From Magnetovibrio sp. (GTDB taxonomy: Bacteria > Pseudomonadota > Alphaproteobacteria > Rhodospirillales > Magnetovibrionaceae): a DNA stretch of 5,330 nt. Under the pieces are notes generated by a model, which saw only the letters and a program-made list of their open reading frames with translations, was not told the DNA's origin and did not search any database. How positions within the stretch are numbered: position 1 is the stretch's first letter; each line of letters starts with the position of its first letter. This document shows, one piece after another, positions 1 through 5,330 of the stretch. The DNA is taken from the NCBI GenBank assembly GCA_016763255.1, contig JAESUA010000169.1, positions 1 through 5,330 of the forward strand. Reading direction: 5' to 3'. The position numbers were made by a program, and so were the translations under genes.

Positions 1-27
1 GTTCCAAGCCATTGAATCACTTAATAG

Positions 28-998
28 TTAATGAGTTCTGACCCTAGAGATCAGGTCGAACATGGGCCGGAATGGTTTGAATGCTGCTGCGGGGAGTTTA
101 GAAATAATATTTTCCGCAAAATTCACTTTATTTCCAATGAATGAGACGACTTTACCTCCCCCACATATCGATTTTTCTACAAAGTGATCGTTCATTCCTT
201 CAAAGCCATAAAAAAGCAGTTCTATTGATAACGATGACGACGAACCGCAAGCTGCCCATGCTTTGTCATCCTCATTTAAGACCTGACTTTTTATCGTGGC
301 ATTTTGCGGGACAGGTAAGAGAATGGCAAAATGATGTTCGTATGATAATTGCTTAGCCAACCCCTTGTATGGGTCCTCTTCTACAGGCGTACAGTTTTTA
401 AAACCATTCCATGAGTTGTAAGCATCATCAAAATCAAATAATGCAAACATTTTACGGTTTGGGAAATTTATACTGAGATCAGTCCGGGAGAACAACCCCC
501 TCAAAAATGTGTGGTCAAAAGCGTTTTGAATACCAAAATGACATTTATCACCATAAAGTTTTTCCCATGCTATCTCTAAAATCACCTCATCTGATACGCC
601 TTCTGTGAATAGAACAGGGCCATCTGAACCGCGAATAAAGTTATTAATACTAATACGAGCTTCGTTTTCTGAAAATGTAATCAGACCAGCTGATAGAGAT
701 TTGATAACGTCCATTTTATTTGCAGGATTTGTGAGGACATTTTTGCCATCAAATTCAAAGAGGGTAATCGTTGCATTTTGAATTGGCGTGATTGTCGCTG
801 CACTGTGGCTACTCATAAGGATATGATTATTGTCGGTGCCATGACCTGCAATCTCAGCAACTTGATCAAGAAACTGAAATTGCATTCAGGGTGCAGGAAA
901 GCGTCCGGTTCATCTAAGAGCGTGATGTAGTTTCCGCCCTTATCTTTGAAAATTTCAGCCAGGGCGTAAATGTAAACAGATTGGAATTGCCTATCGCT
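28..998 (-). pseudogene. OLD-like ABC-ATPase/TOPRIM nuclease, C-terminal part, 5'-truncated and frameshifted
   Basis: Seen: the main frame (885 down to 28, 285 codons) has an ABC-type switch histidine in SSHSAATI (residues 25-32), a TOPRIM glutamate in VLFTEGVSDE (91-100, E95) and the TOPRIM aspartates in FALFDFDDAY (147-156, D151/D153). Upstream, in a second frame on the same strand (998-885), lies the matching first half of the ATPase end: the motif QFQSVYIYALAEIF, then Walker B ITLLDEPDAFLHPE. The two frames join if one A is restored at 885/886, so the ATG at 885 is not a real start; no ribosome binding site precedes it. Known: OLD-family proteins couple an N-terminal ABC ATPase to a C-terminal TOPRIM nuclease, and many act in phage defence or genome maintenance. 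The Walker A, Q-loop and most of the N-terminal half are absent; a stop (999-1001) and WD40 sequence follow instead. Inference: a dead remnant of a DNA-acting ATPase-nuclease, perhaps from a defence locus. Subfamily is not assignable; a fused PARIS-like ATPase-TOPRIM is possible. Confidence 0.75.
885..886 (-). other. Apparent one-base deletion (frameshift) in the OLD-like gene
   Basis: On the minus strand the Walker B frame ends in the codons CCT GAA and the downstream frame begins ATG CAA TTT, with the two frames sharing one base. Adding one A in the AA run gives an unbroken HPE-MQFQFLDQ, which matches the usual Walker B context DEPDxxLHPxxQ of this family. A real mutation and a homopolymer sequencing error look the same from here. 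Confidence 0.7.
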
Positions 999-1030
999 TC
1001 AAGTAACTAGCGTTGAACAGCCCTGCCCGT
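990..1030. other. Junction between two 5'-truncated divergent genes
   Basis: Recognisable OLD-like coding sequence on the minus strand runs up to about 998, where a stop codon appears in frame. Recognisable WD40 coding sequence on the plus strand begins between about 1000 and 1035. No intergenic region, promoter or start codon for either gene fits between them. I saw no insertion sequence end, target duplication or long inverted repeat here. A deletion in a once-divergent gene pair is the simplest explanation; a mis-join in assembly would look the same. Confidence 0.55.
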
Positions 1031-1044
1031 CAAAACCTCTGGTT

Positions 1045-1524
1045 ATGTTTGGTGGTTTTAAAGGTGAAACAGAGCTTTGGAATTACGAAACCGGAAAATT
1101 GATTAATAAATTTCGAAGCCAATCTGGTGCAGTCAGGGGAATTTCTTACAGCCCTGACGGTCGTTACTTCGTAACAGGTGGGAACAATACAATAGCGACG
1201 CAGGTTTCCGGCGTGCTTACCAAACTTGAAGATCTAGATATCGTTCGGGTTTGGGGTGCGCAATCTTTGGAAATTTTGCATCGATATGAATTTGGAGAAT
1301 GGGGGAGAAGGGTCAATGGCCTCCACTACAGTCCGAATGGGAACCTCATTGCGGTGACCTATGGCGACGAACTGCTTCTTTTAGACGCCCACAGCAGTGA
1401 CGTTCTTCTCAGAGAAAAAAGTAACAATTTATTGCAACGCCTTGCTTTTAGTCCCGATGGCAGCAAGCTCGCTGTCAGTGGGAATAAGTCAGTGTGGGTT
1501 TTCAGCGTACATGAACAGAACTGA
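1045..1524 (+). pseudogene. WD40-repeat beta-propeller protein, C-terminal fragment
   Basis: Seen: repeated blade signatures, namely ELWNYETGKLI (residues 10-20), AVRGISYSPDGRYFVTGG (29-46) ending in DIVRVWGAQSLEIL (65-78), VNGLHYSPNGNLIAV (90-104) with LLLLDAHSSDVLL (110-122), and LQRLAFSPDGSKLAVSG (130-146) ending in VWVFSV. That is about three blades plus the end of one more, with an insertion in the second (about residues 47-64). Known: a WD40 propeller closes with about six to eight blades, so this piece cannot form a ring alone. WD40 domains are scaffolds, found alone or as sensor ends of larger bacterial proteins. The frame is open back to 976 without a convincing start: the ATG at 1045 lies inside blade-like sequence (KPLVMFGG) and has no ribosome binding site. 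The C-terminus looks natural. Inference: a 5'-truncated gene, cut at the same place as the minus-strand OLD-like gene. Its partner domain and function are unknown. Confidence 0.7.
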
Positions 1525-1628
1525 TGGCGTCTACCACGGGTCAAAAGCTGACCGAAACACCACTCCCAGATTTCATCTGCTTTAACACGCAAAACGGACA
1601 CAACCACCCGGCCCTTGACCTGGCGTGA
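1524..1628 (+). CDS. Doubtful 34-residue ORF after the WD40 fragment
   Basis: An ATG overlaps the TGA stop of the WD40 fragment (TGATG, 1522-1526), and 34 codons follow before TGA at 1626-1628. The peptide (MASTTGQKLTETPLPDF and on) has no membrane segment, signal peptide or motif that I recognise. There is no clear ribosome binding site, so translation would depend on coupling to the upstream frame. Its codons are not unlike real coding sequence, but an ORF this short arises easily by chance. It could be a small protein, the tail of a broken gene, or noise. Chance is the most likely. Confidence 0.15.
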   Translation: MASTTGQKLTETPLPDFICFNTQNGHNHPALDLA

Positions 1629-1670
1629 ATAATTTCGCACCCTCTCGACTATAGGGGGAATTTTTTACAT
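1525..1670. other. Spacer between accessory remnant and dprA
   Basis: This 146-base stretch holds the change from AT-rich accessory sequence to GC-rich housekeeping sequence. It contains a weak hairpin (GGTCA at 1539-1543 with TGACC at 1549-1553) that has no following T-run, so it is not a convincing terminator. No sigma-70 promoter with acceptable spacing is visible: TTGACC at 1615-1620 lacks a -10 box 16-18 bases downstream. Except for the doubtful small ORF and the dprA ribosome binding site, I see nothing else in it. Confidence 0.5.
1653..1659 (+). promoter_or_regulatory. Ribosome binding site of dprA
   Basis: AGGGGGA is a good Shine-Dalgarno sequence, 11 bases before the ATG at 1671, which is a slightly long spacing. 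A T6 run separates them. It supports the start at 1671, from which the N-terminus aligns with the usual DprA beginning (DRLDWLRLFRSRNVGP). AGGG can also pair with CCCT at 1640-1643, a weak four-base stem. Confidence 0.55.
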
Positions 1671-2774
1671 ATGCTACCACCACAAAATGATCGTTTGGAC
1701 TGGCTGCGCCTTTTTCGCAGCCGCAATGTCGGGCCGATCACCTTTTATAAATTGCTGGAACGCTTCGGCACCGCAGCGGCGTCACTTGATGCCCTGCCGA
1801 GCATGGCCAAGCGCGGAGGGGCGCGGACCTTTAAGGCGTTTCCCAAGGCTGAGGCTGAGGCCGAGATTGAGGCGTTGGAAAAGCTTGGTGGGCGTTTTGT
1901 GATCCGCTCCGACGAATATTACCCGCGCCTGTTGGCCCAGGTCGAAGACGCACCACCGGTGTTGAGCGTTTTGGGCCATCCGCATCTTTTGAGCAAGCGC
2001 ACCATCGCCATCGTTGGCGCGCGAAATGCATCGCTGAACGGCAAAAACTTTGCCCGGCGCATCGCCGCTGATTTGGGCGCGGCGGGCTTGTTGATCGCAT
2101 CGGGCATGGCCCGAGGTCTTGACGCCGCAGCCCACCAAGGGGCGATGGAGACCGGCACCGTAGCGGTTATGGGCGGCGGTGTGGATGTGATTTACCCACA
2201 CGAAAACGAACCGCTTTATCATGAATTATGCGAGCGCGGCGCGATCCTTTCCGAGGTGCCGTTGGCCACCAAACCCCAGGCCCGCCATTTTCCCAAGCGC
2301 AACCGCATCATATCGTGCATGGCGCGCGGCACTGTGGTGGTCGAGGCGTCGTTAAAATCGGGGTCTTTGATCACCGCGCGCATGGCCTTGGAACAGGGTC
2401 GCGAGGTGTTCGCCGTGCCCGGCTCGCCCAGTGACCCACGGGCCATGGGGTGCAACAAAATGATCAAAGACGGTGCCAATCTGACACAAAATGCCGAAGA
2501 TGTTTTAGACGTATTGAGGCCCATTCTTTCGAGCCCTTTATCAGAACCTAAACCATTGGACTTTAAGCAAAAATCACTGCCCTTTCCAGATGAGAATGAA
2601 CTCAACAAAGCCCACACCGAAATCCAAGAAATGCTATCACCCGCACCGGTTACGGTTGACGAATTGGTTCGTAACTGCCAATTCTCCCCTGCAACCGTTT
2701 CGTTGGTGCTTCTTGAATTAGAGCTCGCGGGACGTCTCGAACGCCACCCCGGCAACCGGGTGTCACTTATATAG
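1671..2774 (+). CDS. dprA: DNA processing protein DprA (Smf)
   Basis: DprA binds single-stranded DNA in the cytoplasm and loads RecA on it during natural transformation; the gene is also kept in many bacteria not known to be competent. The 367 residues are a normal length. Seen in order: a helical N-terminal region (about 7-75) with RLDWLRLFRSRNVGP; the Rossmann-like core with IAIVGARNAS (112-121), GMARGLDAAAH (145-155), MGGGVDVIYP (167-176), FPKRNRIIS (207-215), VVVEASLKSGSLITA (222-236) and FAVPGSPSDPRAMG (247-260); a low-complexity linker (about 283-312); and a C-terminal winged helix (about 313-367, LSPAPVTVDELV). Residue 216 is Cys where most relatives have Gly (RNRIIxG). The linker and its surroundings (about 2510-2640) are lower in GC than the core. 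topA follows after 27 bases on the same strand, as in many alphaproteobacteria, so the two are probably cotranscribed. plsY, commonly just upstream in that group, is not seen. The family call is secure; whether this host is transformable cannot be judged. Confidence 0.97.
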   Translation: MLPPQNDRLDWLRLFRSRNVGPITFYKLLERFGTAAASLDALPSMAKRGGARTFKAFPKAEAEAEIEALEKLGGRFVIRSDEYYPRLLAQVEDAPPVLSVLGHPHLLSKRTIAIVGARNASLNGKNFARRIAADLGAAGLLIASGMARGLDAAAHQGAMETGTVAVMGGGVDVIYPHENEPLYHELCERGAILSEVPLATKPQARHFPKRNRIISCMARGTVVVEASLKSGSLITARMALEQGREVFAVPGSPSDPRAMGCNKMIKDGANLTQNAEDVLDVLRPILSSPLSEPKPLDFKQKSLPFPDENELNKAHTEIQEMLSPAPVTVDELVRNCQFSPATVSLVLLELELAGRLERHPGNRVSLI

Positions 2775-2801
2775 TATGTAAAAAGATTGGCTTGAAATTT
2801 C

Positions 2802-4310
2802 ATGCACGTCGTCGTCGTTGAATCACCCGCGAAAGCGAAAACCATCAACAAGTACCTTGGGCCTAATTACAAGGTTCTTGCCAGCTATGGCCACATCCGC
2901 GACCTGCCGTCGAAGGACGGATCGGTGCGTCCGGATGAAGACTTCGCCATGGATTGGGAAATCGACGCCCGCTCCGCCAAACAAGTCAAGGAAATTGCCG
3001 ACGCCATGAAGGGCGCCGACGGTTTGTACCTCGCGACCGATCCGGATCGTGAAGGCGAAGCCATTGCTTGGCATGTGCGTGAAGTTCTGGAAAAGAAAAA
3101 GCTCCTCAAGGGCAAAGAGGTCAAACGCGTGGTCTTTAACGAGATCACCAAGTCGGCCATCGTCGAGGCCTTCAATCAACCGCGTGAACTCGACAACGAA
3201 CTGGTCGACGCCTACATGGCGCGCCGTGCGTTGGATTATTTGGTGGGTTTCAACTTAAGCCCGGTGTTGTGGCGCAAGCTGCCCGGTTCACGTTCCGCCG
3301 GCCGGGTGCAATCGGTGGCGTTGCGTTTGCTGTGCGAACGCGAAACTGATATCGAAGCCTTCAAGCCGCAAGAATACTGGTCCGTGCATGGCACGTTTGA
3401 CACCGGTTCGGGCATCATGGTCGATACCAACCTGACCTTTTTGGACAGCGAAAAGCTGGGCAAGATGAGCCTCACGTGTGAAGCCGATGCCCTGCGCGCC
3501 CAAAAAGCGATTGAAAGCGGCCCGTTTTCGGTCGCCAAGATCGAAAAGAAAAAGACCCGGCGCAATCCTTCGCCGCCGTTCACCACCTCAACCTTGCAGC
3601 AGGACGCCTCACGCAAGCTGCATTTTTCGGCCAAGAAAACCATGCAGGTGGCTCAACGTCTTTACGAAGGCGTCAACATCGGCGGCGAGACCGTCGGTTT
3701 GATCACCTACATGCGTACCGATGGCGTGACCATGGCCGGTGAAGCGGTCAGCGCGTGCCGTTCTTTGATCGGCAAAAACTATGGCGAGGCATATCTGCCC
3801 GCCACACCAAGGGTTTACAAAACCAAAGCTAAAAACGCCCAAGAAGCGCACGAAGCGATCCGTCCCACCGACGTGTTTCGCAAGCCCAAAGACATGACCG
3901 GGCACCTCGATGCGGATCAGATGAAACTTTATGATTTGATCTGGAAGCGCACCATTTCCTGTCAAATGGAACCGATGGTTTTGGATCAAGTGGCGGTCGA
4001 CGTCGCCCAGGCCGAACGCACCGTGGTGATGCGCGCCACCGGATCGATCATCGCCTTTGACGGCTTTTACCGCGTCTATCACGAAAGCCGCGAAGAAGGT
4101 GCAGCCAAGGATGACGACCAGCGCATCCTGCCCGATATGACCCAAGGCCAAGCCATGGCCCTGAGCAAGGTCAGCCCGGAACAGCATTTCACCCAGCCGC
4201 CCCCGCGCTTTTCTGAAGCCAGCCTGGTGAAACGCTTGGAAGAATTGGGCATCGGTCGGCCTTCGACCTATGCCTCGATCATTTCGGTGTGCAAGACCGC
4301 AATTATGTGA
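2802..4310 (+). CDS. topA: DNA topoisomerase I, N-terminal and catalytic part (frame broken at 4289/4290)
   Basis: Type IA topoisomerase: it cuts one DNA strand through a 5'-phosphotyrosine, passes the other strand and reseals, removing negative supercoils made by transcription and gyrase. Seen: a TOPRIM domain from the first residues (VVVVESPAKAKTINKYLG, E7) with ATDPDREGEAIAWH (78-91) giving the metal-binding D80, D82 and E84; RSAGRVQSVALRLL (164-177); the catalytic tyrosine Y303 in LITYMRTDG (300-308); EAHEAIRPTD (348-357); and PPPRFSEASLVKRLEELGIG (467-486) followed by RPSTYASII. The ATG at 2802 places the TOPRIM strand at the usual distance from the N-terminus; no strong Shine-Dalgarno precedes it, so translation may be helped by dprA 27 bases upstream. 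After ISV at codon 496 the frame runs into six foreign residues and a TGA (4308-4310), whereas relatives continue V-L-Q-x-R-x-Y-V. That continuation is present in the next frame, so 4310 is not the natural end. Confidence 0.97.
   Translation: MHVVVVESPAKAKTINKYLGPNYKVLASYGHIRDLPSKDGSVRPDEDFAMDWEIDARSAKQVKEIADAMKGADGLYLATDPDREGEAIAWHVREVLEKKKLLKGKEVKRVVFNEITKSAIVEAFNQPRELDNELVDAYMARRALDYLVGFNLSPVLWRKLPGSRSAGRVQSVALRLLCERETDIEAFKPQEYWSVHGTFDTGSGIMVDTNLTFLDSEKLGKMSLTCEADALRAQKAIESGPFSVAKIEKKKTRRNPSPPFTTSTLQQDASRKLHFSAKKTMQVAQRLYEGVNIGGETVGLITYMRTDGVTMAGEAVSACRSLIGKNYGEAYLPATPRVYKTKAKNAQEAHEAIRPTDVFRKPKDMTGHLDADQMKLYDLIWKRTISCQMEPMVLDQVAVDVAQAERTVVMRATGSIIAFDGFYRVYHESREEGAAKDDDQRILPDMTQGQAMALSKVSPEQHFTQPPPRFSEASLVKRLEELGIGRPSTYASIISVCKTAIM
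4289..4290 (+). other. Apparent one-base deletion (frameshift) in topA
   Basis: The sequence reads TCG GTG TGC AAG ACC GCA and then reaches TGA at 4308. Adding one C between 4289 and 4290 gives TCG GTG CTG CAA GAC CGC AAT TAT GTG, that is SVLQDRNYV, the conserved family continuation. There is no slippery heptamer or pseudoknot evident at the site, so programmed frameshifting is unlikely. Since topA is usually essential, a sequencing or assembly error is the likelier cause. Confidence 0.85.
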
Positions 4311-5330
4311 CCTTGGAAAAGCGCCGTTTTTTCCCCGAAGACCGTGGCCGCTTGGTGACCACGTTCCTGTCACAATTTTTCGCGCGCTACGTCGAATACG
4401 ATTTCACCGCCAATCTCGAACAACAGCTCGATGACATTTCCGGCGGACGCATCGCCTGGAAAACTGTGCTGCGGGAATTTTGGACCAATTTTTCCGCCGC
4501 CGTCGAAGGCATCAAAGAGCTGCGCGTGCGCGAAGTGCTCGACACCTTGGACGAGGTTCTGGCCCCGCATTTTTTCCCCGAACCGGAAGATGAAGGCGAT
4601 CCCGATCCCCGCAAATGCCCGTCTTGCGACGATGGCAAGCTGTCGCTCAAGCTGGGCAAGTTCGGTGCCTTTATCGGCTGTTCCAACTACCCCGAATGCC
4701 GACTCACCCGCCCGCTGGTGACGCCCGGCAACGGTGACGGCGATCCGGCGATTGCCGAATTGGAAAAAGGCCCCAAGGTTTTGGGCGTCGATCCGGAAAC
4801 AAAATTGGAAGTCACCCTGCGCAAAGGCCCTTATGGAGTTTACGTGCAGCGCGGTGACATTGACCCGGAAGACAAAAAGTTCAAACCCAAGCGCGCCAGC
4901 CTGCCCAAGGGCGAAAGCCCGGCGGATTTGACCTTTGAACGCGCCCAAGGGCTATTGACCCTGCCGCGCAAAATCGGTCCACACCCCGAAGATCAACAAA
5001 TGATCCAGGCGGGCCTTGGGCGCTTTGGCCCTTATCTGCAATACGCCGGCATGTACGTATCGCTCAAAGAAGACGACCCGGTCCATGTGGGCCTGAACCG
5101 CGCGGTGACCTTGATCGCCGAAAGCGGCAAGACTCCGCCGGTGGTCATGGGCGAGCACCCCGACGATAAAAAGCCGATCTTGTTGAAGATCGGCCGCTGG
5201 GGCCCATTCGTCACCCACGGTCGCGATCGCGCCAATTTGCCCAAGGATTTGGACAAGGACGATCTGACCCTGGAAAAAGCCCTCGAACTGATCGCCGTCA
5301 AGGCCAAACCGAAAAAGGCCACCAAGAAAA
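4290..5330 (+). CDS. topA: DNA topoisomerase I, C-terminal part (continues topA after a frameshift; runs off the window)
   Basis: This frame is open from 4290 to the window end and continues the enzyme directly: LQDRNYVTLEKRRFFPEDRG, then SQFFARYVEYDFTANLEQQL and DDISGG, the last part of the type IA core. Next is one C4 zinc finger with cysteine codons at 4616, 4625, 4679 and 4697 (CPSC ... GCSNYPEC), then three C-terminal topoisomerase repeats recognisable by GPYGVYVQRG, GRFGPYLQYAG and GRWGPFVTHG. The last visible residues are lysine-rich (KPKKATKK), typical of the end of alphaproteobacterial TopA, so few residues are probably missing. Known: these C-terminal parts bind single-stranded DNA and help strand passage. 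With the frame restored, the visible protein is about 843 residues, close to the normal family length, and I see no stop or other damage. A GTG at 4307 could be mis-called as a start for this piece, but it is internal to the domain. Confidence 0.95.

Noticed and set aside
1537..1554. Hairpin after the WD40 fragment as a terminator
   Set aside because: Only five base pairs and no T-run follows.
1359..1640. Minus-strand ORF (93 codons) opposite the WD40 fragment
   Set aside because: The plus strand carries clear WD40 blades; the antisense product is Ser/Arg/Leu-rich with no motif.
1..1640. Insertion sequence, CRISPR array, tRNA or attachment site that could explain the accessory remnant
   Set aside because: No transposase or integrase motif, terminal inverted repeats, regularly spaced direct repeats or tRNA-like fold could be found by eye.
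1615..1655. Possible sigma-70 promoter for dprA (TTGACC with TATAGG)
   Set aside because: The boxes are 29 bases apart, and no -10-like sequence lies 16-18 bases after TTGACC.
2219..2851. Minus-strand ORF (210 codons) across the end of dprA and start of topA
   Set aside because: Shadow of dprA coding sequence; rich in Ser/Arg/Thr with no domain, and it conflicts with two secure genes.
4289..4310. Programmed frameshift in topA
   Set aside because: No slippery sequence or stimulatory structure is visible, and the family is not known for programmed frameshifting; a lost base explains it more simply.
3609..4373. Long minus-strand ORF (254 codons) opposite topA
   Set aside because: It lies antisense to conserved TopA coding sequence, has no recognisable domain, and is a side effect of GC-rich codon bias.
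4370..4948. Minus-strand ORF (192 codons) opposite the C-terminal part of topA
   Set aside because: The plus strand here encodes the zinc finger and topoisomerase repeats without interruption, so this is a shadow frame.

Overview
The right two thirds of the window (from about 1620) are ordinary chromosomal sequence of a proteobacterium, most likely an alphaproteobacterium of the Rhodospirillales type. This rests on the dprA-topA gene order, the alphaproteobacterial style of both proteins and a moderately high GC content with GC-rich third codon positions. I place it by recalled family resemblance only, so genus is not claimed.

The left third (1 to about 1520) is different. It is clearly more AT-rich and holds two broken genes that point away from each other. 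On the minus strand is the C-terminal half of an OLD-like ABC-ATPase/TOPRIM nuclease (28-998), with an apparent one-base deletion just after its Walker B motif. On the plus strand is the C-terminal part of a WD40 beta-propeller protein (about 1000-1524). Both lose their N-terminal ends at the same place, about 990-1030. The simplest reading is one deletion that removed the divergent promoter region and both 5' halves; an assembly chimera is the main alternative. The 146 bases from 1525 to 1670 separate this remnant from dprA and hold only a doubtful 34-codon ORF and the dprA ribosome binding site.

dprA (1671-2774) encodes the DNA processing protein that protects incoming single-stranded DNA and loads RecA. 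After 27 bases comes topA (2802 to beyond the window end), DNA topoisomerase I, the enzyme that relaxes negative supercoils. The topA frame is broken by an apparent loss of one base at 4289/4290. Restoring it gives a continuous near-full-length enzyme with TOPRIM, catalytic tyrosine, one C4 zinc finger and C-terminal topoisomerase repeats. topA is normally essential, so a consensus error is more likely than a real mutation.

I see no new biological system. The items worth a second look are the double truncation junction, the two one-base frameshifts, and the replacement of the usual upstream neighbour of dprA by accessory debris.
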